A stretch of DNA of 64,000 bases from an uncultured Verrucomicrobiota bacterium (GTDB taxonomy: Bacteria > Verrucomicrobiota > Verrucomicrobiia > Opitutales > Opitutaceae), in assembly GCA_903898675.1 (NCBI GenBank), contig CAIUGM010000014.1, positions 310,001 through 374,000 on the forward strand. Reading direction: 5' to 3'. The position numbers and the translations under genes were made by a program. Numbering within the stretch: the first letter of the stretch is position 1; each line of letters opens with the position of its first letter. Shown in pieces: positions 1 to 7,699 of this stretch. The notes under the pieces are model-generated. The model was not told where the DNA came from. It did not search any database and saw only the letters and a program-made list of their open reading frames with translations.

Positions 1-387
1 CTTCACGTACGGCATGACCGCCATCTCGGTGTAGGTGGTCTCGTCCCGCCAGAACGTGTACTTGGTGCGAAAGAAGATATCGCTCAGGCCCGACGACCGG
101 TCCGCCAGGCCGTTGCTGGTGAATTTCTGGTCGATGAAGAGCTGCGCCCCGACCTGGACATCGAGATCACTGGTCAGGCCGGCCGAGACAAAGGTCCGGG
201 CCACCCCCACCCCCGTGTAATGACCGCCCCCCGGCGCGTCCTGGTCCACCGCGACCGACACGACGTCCATCTTGAGGAGAAAATGCCCGGGCGCGATGGT
301 CTGCGGGGATTCCGTGACCTGCGCGGTCGCCAGCGTCGCGAGTGCCACCATGCCCGCCAGCCAAATTCCCGGTGCGATTCGTTTCAT
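1..387 (-). CDS. Partial exported outer-membrane-type protein (N-terminal 129 residues)
   Basis: The gene starts at the ATG at 387 and runs off the left edge of the window, so only its first 129 codons are visible. Residues 1-22 form a signal peptide: MKR, then a hydrophobic stretch ending ATA before QVTES. The mature part alternates polar and hydrophobic residues (for example HFLLKMDVVSVAVDQ) and continues with QLFIDQKFTSNGL and FFRTKYTFWRDE, which is how porin-like barrels of the transporter or phenol-degradation-meta type look. I infer an outer-membrane barrel but cannot name the substrate. It is divergent from the iron-type ABC permease gene, and a metal-regulator-like palindrome lies between them, so a role in metal uptake is possible. 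Confidence 0.65.
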   Translation of the reverse strand, partial: MKRIAPGIWLAGMVALATLATAQVTESPQTIAPGHFLLKMDVVSVAVDQDAPGGGHYTGVGVARTFVSAGLTSDLDVQVGAQLFIDQKFTSNGLADRSSGLSDIFFRTKYTFWRDETTYTEMAVMPYVK

Positions 388-432
388 GCCGGCCAAACAA
401 GAGGCAACCGGTAATTGGGAGCAATAATAAAG

Positions 433-457
433 TTAGGCTTACCTAATATTTAGGTTA
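433..457. promoter_or_regulatory. Candidate metal-regulator operator (TTAGG-N4-CCTAA plus half site)
   Basis: Bases 433-446 read TTAGGCTTACCTAA, an inverted repeat with 5-bp arms. A further half site, TTTAGGTTA, follows at 449-457. The region is AT-rich in a GC-rich neighbourhood and lies between two divergent genes, one of them an iron-type ABC permease. The arms resemble the TTAGG/CCTAA half sites recognised by DtxR/IdeR/MntR-family metalloregulators. The 4-base spacing differs from the classical 19-bp IdeR box, so the regulator is uncertain. Confidence 0.4.
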
Positions 458-476
458 CATCCACGCCTTTGGAGTG

Positions 477-519
477 CCCGTCTCCTGACGGGCCGCGGAC
501 GGCCGGGAGGCCGTCCCTT
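477..519. repeat. GC-rich palindromic repeat (copy 1 of 2)
   Basis: The 27 bases at 477-503 match 45110-45136 at 26 positions. Both copies begin CCCGTCTCC and continue GACGGGCCGCGGACGGC. The internal arms CCCGTC and GACGGG can fold. Both copies are followed by a GGGAG..CCG..CCCTTC/T-like tail. This copy lies just upstream of the ABC permease gene; the other sits inside the dus coding sequence. Confidence 0.7.
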
Positions 520-575
520 CAGTGAACTCATTCTCCCTTGTCACTCCGGCCGGGCGGGTGCATTTCATCCCCTGC

Positions 576-2270
576 ATGTCGAAAAACTTCGCGCGATCGG
601 TCTTCGCTCTCACGTTGCTGTTTTTCTGCGCCTTCTTCCTCTGGCCGATCCTGCAGATCCTGAAGGGCGGGTTTATCGACGCGGATGGCCGGCTGACCTT
701 CGCCTACCTCGCCTCCCTGCTGACGGATCCGCTCTATCTCGGCGGACTGGCCAATTCCTTTTTGCTCGCGACCACGACCACGGTCTTCGCGCTCCTGATC
801 GCCCTGCCGCTGGCCTTCATTTCCGACCGGTTTCTGTTTCCGGCGAAGGGCTTCCTCGGCTCCCTCATCTTGGTGCCGATGATTTTGCCGCCGTTCGTCG
901 GCGCCATCGGCATCAAGCAGATCCTCGGGCAATACGGCGCGCTGAACGCCCTGTTGATCGATGTCGGCCTGAAACCCCACGGCTGGACCTTCGACTGGCT
1001 GGGTGCGAACCAGTTTCTCGGGATCGCGCTCGTCAACGCCTTCAGCCTCTATCCCATCATCTACCTCAACGCCGTGGCGGCCCTCGCCAACATCGACCCG
1101 GCGATGGAGGAGGCCGCGGAAAATCTCGGCTGCACGGGCTTCCGCCGGTTCTTCAAGATCACCCTGCCGCTGATCAAGTCCGGCCTCTTCGCCGGCGGCA
1201 CGATCGTGTTCATCTGGGCGTTCACCGACCTCGGCGTGGCGCTGATCTTCGACTACGACCGCGTGACCTCCGTGCAGATTTTCTACGGCCTGAAGGATAT
1301 CGGCGGCAACCCGTTCCCCTACGCCCTCGTCGCGGTCATGCTGGTCAGTTCGGTCCTGTTCTACGCGCTCGGCAAGGGCCTGTTCGGTCGCGATTCCTAC
1401 GCGATGATGGCCAAGGCCACGTCCTCGGGCGGACCCAAGGCCCTCTCCCGCGGCCGGGCGTGGCTCTGCACGGCGATGTTCGCGGGCATCACCTTTATCG
1501 CCGTCCTGCCGCACCTCGGGGTTGTGCTCGTGGCTTTCTCGAGCGACTGGTACGCGACGGTCGTCCCGCACAGCCTCAACCTGCATAATTTCGAGATCGC
1601 CCTCGGCCACGACCTCACCGTGCCGGCGATCGCGAACAGCCTGAAATACGCCAGCATCTCCACGGTGATCGACCTGCTGCTGGGGATCGTCCTGGCGTAC
1701 GTGATCGTGCGCTCGAAGCTCGCCGGCCGGCAGATCCTCGACTTCCTCTCCATGCTGCCCCTGGCGGTGCCCGGGCTCGTGCTGGCGTTCGGCTACATTG
1801 CCATGAGCCAGGACGGCAAGTTCTTCGCCTTCCTGAACCCGGTGAAGAACCCCACCATCTTGCTCATCATCGCCTACTCGGTGCGCCGGCTGCCGTACGT
1901 GGTGCGCTCGGCCGCCGCGGGTTTCCAGCAGACCAGCGAGACGCTCGAGGAAGCCGCCCAGAATCTCGGCTGCCCGCCGCTCAAGGCGGTGTACAAGGTG
2001 ACGCTCCCGCTGATCATGGCCAACCTCATCGCGGGCGGCCTGCTCGCCTTCTCGTTCGCCATGCTCGAGGTCTCCGACTCGCTGATCCTCGCCCAGAAGC
2101 AGGCCTATTACCCGATCACCAAGGCGATCTACGAACTCTTCCAGCTGCTCGGCGACGGCAAGTACATCGCCTCGGCCCTCGGCGTGTGGGCGATGGCCTT
2201 CCTCGGCATCACGATCGCCGGCATGACGATCCTCCTCGGCAAGAAGCTCGGCGCGATTTTCCGGGTGTGA
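576..2270 (+). CDS. Iron(III)-type ABC transporter permease, two fused permease domains
   Basis: This is an integral membrane permease of an FbpB/AfuB-like ABC importer. The 564-residue protein (from the ATG at 576) has about 12 hydrophobic segments arranged as two tandem BPD_transp_1 domains. Each domain carries the EAA loop that docks the ATPase: EEAAENLGCTGFRRFF in the first half and EEAAQNLGCPPLKAVYKV in the second. A GTG at 522 would add 18 residues but lies next to a repeat; the ATG gives MSKNFARSVF followed at once by the first membrane segment. The likely partner ATPase and binding protein are 12-15 kb away on the other strand (14478-15551 and 12748-14376), so the assignment of a shared transporter is inference. 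Substrate could be iron(III), thiamine or another small ligand. Confidence 0.85.
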   Translation: MSKNFARSVFALTLLFFCAFFLWPILQILKGGFIDADGRLTFAYLASLLTDPLYLGGLANSFLLATTTTVFALLIALPLAFISDRFLFPAKGFLGSLILVPMILPPFVGAIGIKQILGQYGALNALLIDVGLKPHGWTFDWLGANQFLGIALVNAFSLYPIIYLNAVAALANIDPAMEEAAENLGCTGFRRFFKITLPLIKSGLFAGGTIVFIWAFTDLGVALIFDYDRVTSVQIFYGLKDIGGNPFPYALVAVMLVSSVLFYALGKGLFGRDSYAMMAKATSSGGPKALSRGRAWLCTAMFAGITFIAVLPHLGVVLVAFSSDWYATVVPHSLNLHNFEIALGHDLTVPAIANSLKYASISTVIDLLLGIVLAYVIVRSKLAGRQILDFLSMLPLAVPGLVLAFGYIAMSQDGKFFAFLNPVKNPTILLIIAYSVRRLPYVVRSAAAGFQQTSETLEEAAQNLGCPPLKAVYKVTLPLIMANLIAGGLLAFSFAMLEVSDSLILAQKQAYYPITKAIYELFQLLGDGKYIASALGVWAMAFLGITIAGMTILLGKKLGAIFRV

Positions 2271-2323
2271 AGTAAGGTTTAGGTTTTAAGGTTTAAGTTT
2301 TAAGCCGGAGTGGTTTCAAGAAA

Positions 2324-2404
2324 GTAGCCGCGTTGGAGCGCAGCGACAAGGTGGCCGGCGCAGCAACGCCGGGACCACGCTTTCCCAGACTCAAGCGCGG
2401 CTAC
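2324..2404. repeat. GTAG...CTAC inverted-repeat element, family A
   Basis: This 81-bp element starts GTAGCCGCGTTGGAGC and ends GACTCAAGCGCGGCTAC, so its ends are inverted repeats. The centre holds a second pair, GACAAGGTGG and CCACGCTTTC-like. Four more copies lie at 12671, 18856, 45543 and 56189. The GTAG start and palindromic body fit paired REP units (BIMEs). The rest of the 216-bp gap holds AT-rich copies of TAAGGTTTAAG at 2274-2306 with their complement near 2459-2484. Confidence 0.8.
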
Positions 2405-2486
2405 GAAAACGCATAATCTACCCTAACCTGCAATCGCGGTCACGCTTGCCTGGATCCGAACCTTACGCTCTTAAACCTTACGCCTT

Positions 2487-3335
2487 ATGCTCTACCTGCT
2501 CGCCGTCTCCCTCCTCTGGGCTTTTTCGTTCGGGCTCACCAAGGGTCTGACCGCGGGCCTCGACGGCACCTTCGTCGCGACTGCGCGACTGGGACTGGCG
2601 CTGCTGGTCTTCCTGCCCTTCCTGCGCTGGCGCGGACTCACTCCGCGCACCGCGCTCGCGCTGGCCGGCATCGGCGCAGTGCAGTTCGGGTTCATGTACC
2701 TGGCCTACAATGCCAGCTTCCATTATCTGCCCGCCTATCAGGTCGCGCTCTTCACGATCACCACCCCCATTTTGGTCACGCTGCTGGCCGACGCCCTTGA
2801 CCGCACGCTCCGGTGGCGGGCGCTATGCGCCGCGCTGCTCGCGGTTTTCGGCACCGGGATCGTGGTATTCCAGGCCGGGGCGCCCATCGGGACCTTCACG
2901 GGTTTCGCGCTCGTGCAGCTCGCCAACGTCACCTTCGCGATCGGCCAGGTCGCCTACAAGCGCCTCCGGGCCCGCCAGCCGGCGCTCCGCGACCGGGACA
3001 TCTTCGGCCTGCTTTATGCCGGGGCATTCGTGGTCGCGCTCATCGCGTTGCTGCTGAAGGGCGATCTCTCGATCACGCTCACCAGCAAGTCGCTGCTCAC
3101 GCTGGTCTACCTCGGCGTCATTGCCTCGGGTCTCGGCTTCTTCCTCTGGAACAAGGGCGCCACCCGCGTCAACGCCGGCACGCTCGCCGTGATGAACAAC
3201 GCCAAGGTCCCGCTCGCCGTCGCCTGCTCGCTGCTCTTCTTCGGCGAGACCGCCAACTGGCCGCGCCTGGTGCTGAGCCTCATCATCCTCGCCGCCGCCG
3301 TCTGGCTGGCGGAGAAGCGAAAGACCGCCAGCTAA
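2487..3335 (+). CDS. EamA-family (drug/metabolite superfamily) transporter
   Basis: The 282-residue protein has about ten hydrophobic segments in two similar halves, the usual size and layout of a 10-TMS EamA (DMT) carrier. The first half begins LLWAFSFGLTKGL. The second half ends GASSLLLGE-like in this family; here it reads YLGVIASGLGFFLWNKGA and LLFFGETANWPRL, the typical EamA signature near the last helices. These proteins export or import small metabolites across the inner membrane; the substrate cannot be read from sequence. The gene stands alone between repeat elements, with no obvious pathway partner. Confidence 0.85.
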   Translation: MLYLLAVSLLWAFSFGLTKGLTAGLDGTFVATARLGLALLVFLPFLRWRGLTPRTALALAGIGAVQFGFMYLAYNASFHYLPAYQVALFTITTPILVTLLADALDRTLRWRALCAALLAVFGTGIVVFQAGAPIGTFTGFALVQLANVTFAIGQVAYKRLRARQPALRDRDIFGLLYAGAFVVALIALLLKGDLSITLTSKSLLTLVYLGVIASGLGFFLWNKGATRVNAGTLAVMNNAKVPLAVACSLLFFGETANWPRLVLSLIILAAAVWLAEKRKTAS

Positions 3336-3370
3336 CCTACGCGCTGTAAGAACAGTCTGCCGATTCGAAA

Positions 3371-3724
3371 ATGAAATTCTTCTATCTGGTGTTCTTCTTG
3401 TTAGGCGCGACCGTCTGCAACGCCGCGAATCCCGAAAAGGAAATCGAGTCGCTGCTGCACTATCTGGGCGCTCTCGACGGCGCAGTCTTCATCCGTAACG
3501 GTAGCGAGCACACGGCACCGGAAGCCGAGGCGCACCTGCGCACGAAATGGGAAAAGCAGCAGGACCAGATCCACTCCGCTGAGGATTTCATCCGCCTGTG
3601 CGGCACCCAGTCATCGATGAGCGGCACGCCTTATGAGATCCGGTTCAAGGACGGCAAGCAGATGCCGGCGGCGGAGGTGTTGCGGGCGGAACTGAAGCGG
3701 TTGCGGGGGTTGAAGGAGGTTTGA
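3371..3724 (+). CDS. Small exported DUF5329-family protein
   Basis: A 117-residue protein with a signal peptide (MKFFYLVFFLLGATVCNAA, cleavage after about residue 19). The mature part has the pattern I associate with DUF5329: a short helix EKEIESLLHYL, then FIRNGSEHTAPEAEAHLRTK, SAEDFIRLCGTQSSMSG and PYEIRFKDGK. The family is periplasmic and of unknown function. It has no operon partner; a repeat follows. The family assignment is from memory of the motif order and is fairly confident. Confidence 0.7.
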   Translation: MKFFYLVFFLLGATVCNAANPEKEIESLLHYLGALDGAVFIRNGSEHTAPEAEAHLRTKWEKQQDQIHSAEDFIRLCGTQSSMSGTPYEIRFKDGKQMPAAEVLRAELKRLRGLKEV

Positions 3725-3751
3725 GGTGGGCTCAGGTGATTCATTTTAGCC

Positions 3752-3824
3752 GTAGGGGCGCAGACTTGCTGCGCCCTCGAACGTGATGGCTCGTACGGAG
3801 GGGGCAGCAAGACTGCGCCCCTAC
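3752..3824. repeat. GTAG...CTAC inverted-repeat element, family B
   Basis: A 73-bp element beginning GTAGGGGCGCAGACTTGCTG and ending CAAGACTGCGCCCCTAC, with the ends forming a long imperfect hairpin. It fills the gap between the convergent DUF5329 gene and glmM and could act as a bidirectional transcription stop. Related sequences occur at 11410, 18711, 43812 and 45512. Confidence 0.8.
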
Positions 3825-3847
3825 AACAGGCCAATGGCTCCGGGGTC

Positions 3848-5194
3848 CTAGATCACTTCCAGCTCGGCCCGCGCGGCGGCGGTGAGTTTAGCCAGCGCGG
3901 CCTGGACCACCGCGTTCGTCGGCCCCTCGACCAGCAGCCGCAGTTTCGGCTCGGTGCCGGAGTAGCGCACCAGCACGCGACCGGACGCGCCGAGTTCGTC
4001 CTCGACCGTCTTGATTGCCGCGGGCAGCACGCGCAGCGACTCCAGCGGTTTCTTTTCGCGCACGGTCAGGGCCGCCGACAGCTGGGGAAACTTCACGAGG
4101 ACGCGGCGCAGCTCGGACAGCGGCCGGCCCGTGGCCCGCATCACCTCGATCACCTTCAGCGCCGCCACCAAACCGTCGCCCGTGGGTGAAATGCCCGAGC
4201 AAATGACGTGGCCCGAAGACTCCCCGCCCAGCTCGGCCTTCTCGGCCAGCATGCGCTCGATGACGTAGCGGTCGCCCACCTGCGTGCGGCAAACCCGTCC
4301 GCCCGCCGCCGAGACGGCGGCGTCGACGCCGAGGTTGCTCTGCACCGTAACGACGAGGGTTTTCGCCGCGAGCCGGCCGAGCTTCAGGGCATGTAGGGCC
4401 AGGATCGTGAGGATCTCATCCCCATCGAGCACGTCACCGTGCTCGTCACAGAGCACGCAGCGGTCGGCGTCACCGTCGTGCGCGATCCCCAGCCTGGCTC
4501 CGGTGGCGACCACCTGATGGCTGAGTTTTTCCGGATGCTGGCTGCCCACCCCGGCGTTGATGTTGAGTCCGTCCGGGGCATCGCCGAGCAGCGTGAGCGA
4601 AGCCCCGAGCGATTCCAGGGCCGAGCGGCTGCTGACGCACGCCGCGCCATTGGCGGTATCGAGGACAATTTTCCAACCCTGGAGGCTGGCCGGCGGGAGC
4701 AGGCCGGCGGTCAGGGCGAGGTAACGGGCCAGGGGTGCGGGATAAGCCGTCAGCGCGGCCGGCAGCGGGCCCGCCTCCAGTGACGCCGGCAGCAATTGCT
4801 CGAGATGCAGTTCCTCGTCATCGCTGAGCTTGATGCCGGCGGGGCCGAAAAACTTGATGCCATTGTCCCCGGCCGGATTGTGCGAGGCCGTGATCACCAC
4901 GCCCAGCGCCGCGCGCTGCTCCCGCGTCAACAGGCTGACGACCGGTGTGGGCACGATGCCCAGACTCACCGGCGCCAAACCCTCGGACCGCAGTCCGTCC
5001 GCCAGCGCTGCCTCCAAGGCGGGGCCGGACGCGCGCGTGTCACGCCCGAGGAAAACCTGTCTCGACGCAAAATCCGCCCGCGTCTTGACGAAACGCGCCG
5101 CCGCCGCGCCAAGCCGGCGCGCGAAATCCTCGTTCATGATTGCGCTGCCGTAGGGCCCGCGCACGCCGTCGGTGCCGAAATAGCGACGCTTCAT
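3848..5194 (-). CDS. glmM: Phosphoglucosamine mutase
   Basis: GlmM interconverts glucosamine-6-phosphate and glucosamine-1-phosphate in the cytoplasm, on the way to UDP-GlcNAc for peptidoglycan and LPS. The 448-residue length is normal. Motifs are in order: YFGTDGVRG at the N-terminus, the phosphoserine loop ITASHNPAGDNG (catalytic Ser104), the metal loop DGDADR at 240-245, the sugar loop GGESSGH at 323-329, and the phosphate-binding RYSGTEPKLR near the C-terminus. The SHN loop with a following NGIK separates it from PMM/PGM relatives. Its ATG overlaps the trpD stop codon (ATGA at 5191-5194), so the two are probably translationally coupled. Confidence 0.95.
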   Translation of the reverse strand: MKRRYFGTDGVRGPYGSAIMNEDFARRLGAAAARFVKTRADFASRQVFLGRDTRASGPALEAALADGLRSEGLAPVSLGIVPTPVVSLLTREQRAALGVVITASHNPAGDNGIKFFGPAGIKLSDDEELHLEQLLPASLEAGPLPAALTAYPAPLARYLALTAGLLPPASLQGWKIVLDTANGAACVSSRSALESLGASLTLLGDAPDGLNINAGVGSQHPEKLSHQVVATGARLGIAHDGDADRCVLCDEHGDVLDGDEILTILALHALKLGRLAAKTLVVTVQSNLGVDAAVSAAGGRVCRTQVGDRYVIERMLAEKAELGGESSGHVICSGISPTGDGLVAALKVIEVMRATGRPLSELRRVLVKFPQLSAALTVREKKPLESLRVLPAAIKTVEDELGASGRVLVRYSGTEPKLRLLVEGPTNAVVQAALAKLTAAARAELEVI

Positions 5195-6258
5195 GATTGG
5201 TAGAACTCCCGCGTCGCGGCGATTTTCCGGGCGACCGCGCCGCCAAGCAGCAGCTCGCGAACAGGCGCGAGACCATCGCGGATCGAGGCGGTGCGGCCGG
5301 TCACGTGCAGCCCGACGGCGGCGTTCAACACCACGGTGTCGACCAAGCCGCGCGGACCGTGACCCGCCAAAATGGCCTCAACCGTGGCGACATTCGCCGC
5401 CAGGTCGCCGCCCTGCAATTCGGTGAAGGGCGCCGGCGGCAGGCCCCATTCCCCGGCCCGCCACTCCGCCTGGAGATCACGCAGGCGGCCCACGCCCTGC
5501 ACATGGTTGACGGTCGCGGTGGTGAGTTCGTCGATGCCTTTGCCCGCCTCAATGACCCCGTGCCCGACAAGGCCGGCCGGCTGCCCGAGCTGCTCGAGCG
5601 CCCGGGCCATTTTCCCGACGAGCGGCAGCGAGTACACCCCGAGGAGAATATGCGCCGGCCGGCCGGGATTGATGAGCGGCCCGAGGATATTAAAGACCGA
5701 GCGCCGGCCCTGCGCCGCGAGGGCCTTGCGGACCGGGGCGATATGACGGAAGGCCGGATGATAGTTGGGGGCGAAGAAAAACGTGTAGCCCAGCTCAGCC
5801 AGGGCCAGGCGGGATTTTTCCGGCGTGGCCGCGAGGTCGACGCCGAGGGCCGCCAGCAGATCCGCGCTGCCGCACTTGGAAGTGATGCCGCGGTTGCCAT
5901 GCTTCATCACCGGCACACCCGCGCTGGCCAGCACGAGGACCACCAGGCTGGAAATATTGAAACCACCGGCGTGATCGCCGCCCGTGCCGACAATATCGAT
6001 CGCCGACGAGGCCCAGGCCGCGACGCCCGGATCCACCGCCAGGGAGCGGAAAGCGGCGGCAAAACCGGCCAGCTCCGCGGGAGTTTCACCCTTGTCCGCC
6101 AGGGCGGCGAGGAAGGCGCCCTTGCTTTCATCCGTTTCACCGGCCGTGGCGAGCGTCGTGGCCGCCACCCGGACTTGGTCGGCGGAAAGATCGCGCCCGG
6201 CGGTCAGTTGGGAGGTAAGCTCGGGGAGGACGGGCATCGCGGCGCCGAGCAGAATCAT
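5191..6258 (-). CDS. trpD: Anthranilate phosphoribosyltransferase
   Basis: TrpD transfers the phosphoribosyl group of PRPP to anthranilate in tryptophan synthesis. The sequence shows the family hallmarks: the glycine-rich PRPP loop DIVGTGGDHAGGFNISS, then MKHGNRGITSKCGSADLLAALG, and the FFFAPNYHPA and GRRSVFNILGPLINP segments. From the ATG at 6258 the protein is 355 residues; an ATG at 6237 would give 348 and starts closer to the usual N-terminus (MPVLPELTSQL). The gene sits directly upstream of glmM with a 4-base overlap and is not beside other trp genes here. It is divergent from uppP. Confidence 0.92.
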   Translation of the reverse strand: MILLGAAMPVLPELTSQLTAGRDLSADQVRVAATTLATAGETDESKGAFLAALADKGETPAELAGFAAAFRSLAVDPGVAAWASSAIDIVGTGGDHAGGFNISSLVVLVLASAGVPVMKHGNRGITSKCGSADLLAALGVDLAATPEKSRLALAELGYTFFFAPNYHPAFRHIAPVRKALAAQGRRSVFNILGPLINPGRPAHILLGVYSLPLVGKMARALEQLGQPAGLVGHGVIEAGKGIDELTTATVNHVQGVGRLRDLQAEWRAGEWGLPPAPFTELQGGDLAANVATVEAILAGHGPRGLVDTVVLNAAVGLHVTGRTASIRDGLAPVRELLLGGAVARKIAATREFYQS

Positions 6259-6320
6259 TTCCCTAGGCGGCGCAAAGCATAAAACTCGACAGCCCATGGC
6301 GTTTCTGGGAGCACCAACCG

Positions 6321-7325
6321 GTGAGTTTTTTTCCGCGCAAATTCCTCCCCTGTCTCCTGCTCGGTGCCGGTCTGGTCGCCACCAGCCAAGCCGCGGAGAC
6401 ACCCCGCGAACCCGTCGCCGAGCTCAGCACCGGTGACGCCATCGTCCTTGGCCTGATCGAGGGCCTGACTGAATTCCTGCCCGTTTCCTCCACCGGACAC
6501 CTGATCATTGCCACGGATGCGCTCGGGCTGGAGTCCGAGAAACAACTCACCGACAAGTCGGGCCAGCCGCTCTGGTCCAAGGCGCCCTCGAAGGAAAATC
6601 CCACCGGCGAACCCCTCACGCTCAAACTCGCCGCCGACACCTACACGGTCATCATTCAAGTGGGCGCCATAGCCGCGGTGCTCTTTCTGTATTGGCGCCA
6701 GATCCTGACGATGGTCGCCGGCCTGCTCGGGCGCAGCAGCCCGGGCCTGCGGTTGTTGCGGAATATTATCCTGGCCACCATACCCGTGGTCGTCCTCGGG
6801 CTGCCACTGCATGGTTGGATCGACCGCCATCTCTTTTCGGTTCCGGCCGTGCTCGGCGCCCTGGTCGTGGGCGCGTTCGTGATGATCTGGGCCGAGCGCT
6901 GGCGTTATGCGCACAGCGGTGTCGGCCTTGCCCGGGGCGACGCCGCCGACCTGCCGCCACGCAAGGCGGTCGGAATCGGTTTTGCGCAATGTCTGGCCCT
7001 CTGGCCGGGCACCAGCCGGTCCATGGTGTCGATCGTCGCCGGCTACCTGTCCGGCCTCGGTCCCGCCAAGGCGGCGGAGTTCAGCTTCCTGATCGGCCTG
7101 CCGGCCCTGAGCGGCGCCGCCTTGCTCAAGGCGGTTAAATCGGGTCCGGCCATGATCGAAGTGTTCGGCTGGAGCCATATGCTGCTCGGCTGTGCGGTGG
7201 CCGCGGTTTCCGCCTTGTTCGCGGTCAAATTCCTGGTGCATTTCATCGGGCGATACGGCCTGGTACTTTTCGCGTATTACCGGCTCCTGCTGGCACTTGG
7301 GCTGTTCCTTTGGACGTATCTCTGA
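6321..7325 (+). CDS. uppP: Undecaprenyl-diphosphatase (UppP/BacA)
   Basis: This inner-membrane enzyme removes a phosphate from undecaprenyl diphosphate to recycle the lipid carrier for peptidoglycan and O-antigen. Catalytic signatures are clear: EGLTEFLPVSSTGH at 47-60 and PGTSRS at 229-234. The 334-residue protein is longer than the usual 265-280 because of a signal-like N-terminal extension (residues 1-24, ending TSQAAE) and an inserted polar loop at about 71-105 (KQLTDKSGQPLWSKAP). The GTG start at 6321 is chosen because GGGAG lies 8-9 bases upstream. The gene is divergent from trpD. Confidence 0.93.
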   Translation: MSFFPRKFLPCLLLGAGLVATSQAAETPREPVAELSTGDAIVLGLIEGLTEFLPVSSTGHLIIATDALGLESEKQLTDKSGQPLWSKAPSKENPTGEPLTLKLAADTYTVIIQVGAIAAVLFLYWRQILTMVAGLLGRSSPGLRLLRNIILATIPVVVLGLPLHGWIDRHLFSVPAVLGALVVGAFVMIWAERWRYAHSGVGLARGDAADLPPRKAVGIGFAQCLALWPGTSRSMVSIVAGYLSGLGPAKAAEFSFLIGLPALSGAALLKAVKSGPAMIEVFGWSHMLLGCAVAAVSALFAVKFLVHFIGRYGLVLFAYYRLLLALGLFLWTYL

Positions 7326-7405
7326 CCCGGCGGCGGGGGCCTGACTATAACTCTTGACGGCCCTTCCGCCGAACCTTACGACCCTCGGCTTTATATCACT
7401 AACCT

Positions 7406-7430
7406 GCAGCCTTTTTAATGAACCGGCTGC
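7406..7430 (+). promoter_or_regulatory. Small hairpin just upstream of rpmF
   Basis: GCAGCC at 7406-7411 and GGCTGC at 7425-7430 form a perfect 6-bp stem ending 10 bases before the rpmF start codon. The bases between hairpin and start are pyrimidine-rich and contain CCTCC, with no Shine-Dalgarno sequence. It could tune L32 translation; this is only a structural observation. Confidence 0.25.
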
Positions 7431-7440
7431 ACTCCCTCCT

Positions 7441-7617
7441 ATGGCCAACCCGAAACGCAAACAATCCAAACGCCGCAGCGCCAATCGCCGCGCCGCGAAT
7501 GCCTTTATCGCTCCCGAATTCGCCAAGGACACCGATGGTGGCTCCTTCCGCCCGCACCGCGTCAATCCCAAGACCGGCATTTATCGCGGTCGCCAGGTGC
7601 TGAACGTCGAGGTGTAA
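7441..7617 (+). CDS. rpmF: 50S ribosomal protein L32
   Basis: A 58-residue basic protein. The N-terminus MANPKRKQSKRRSANRRAA matches bacterial L32, and the C-terminal SFRPHRVNPKTGIYRGRQVL matches its HRV-P-TG-Y-G-V core. The cysteines of the zinc-ribbon form of L32 are absent, so this is the zinc-independent type. The gene heads the common rpmF-plsX-fabH order, which links ribosome and fatty-acid synthesis. No Shine-Dalgarno sequence is visible before the ATG. Confidence 0.93.
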   Translation: MANPKRKQSKRRSANRRAANAFIAPEFAKDTDGGSFRPHRVNPKTGIYRGRQVLNVEV

Positions 7618-7699
7618 GGCCCGTTCCGGCAGTTTTTCCGTTATCAACCCCGAGACGGCCAGTACCACACAGGCGCAGGACCGGATTGCGGTTGACGCT

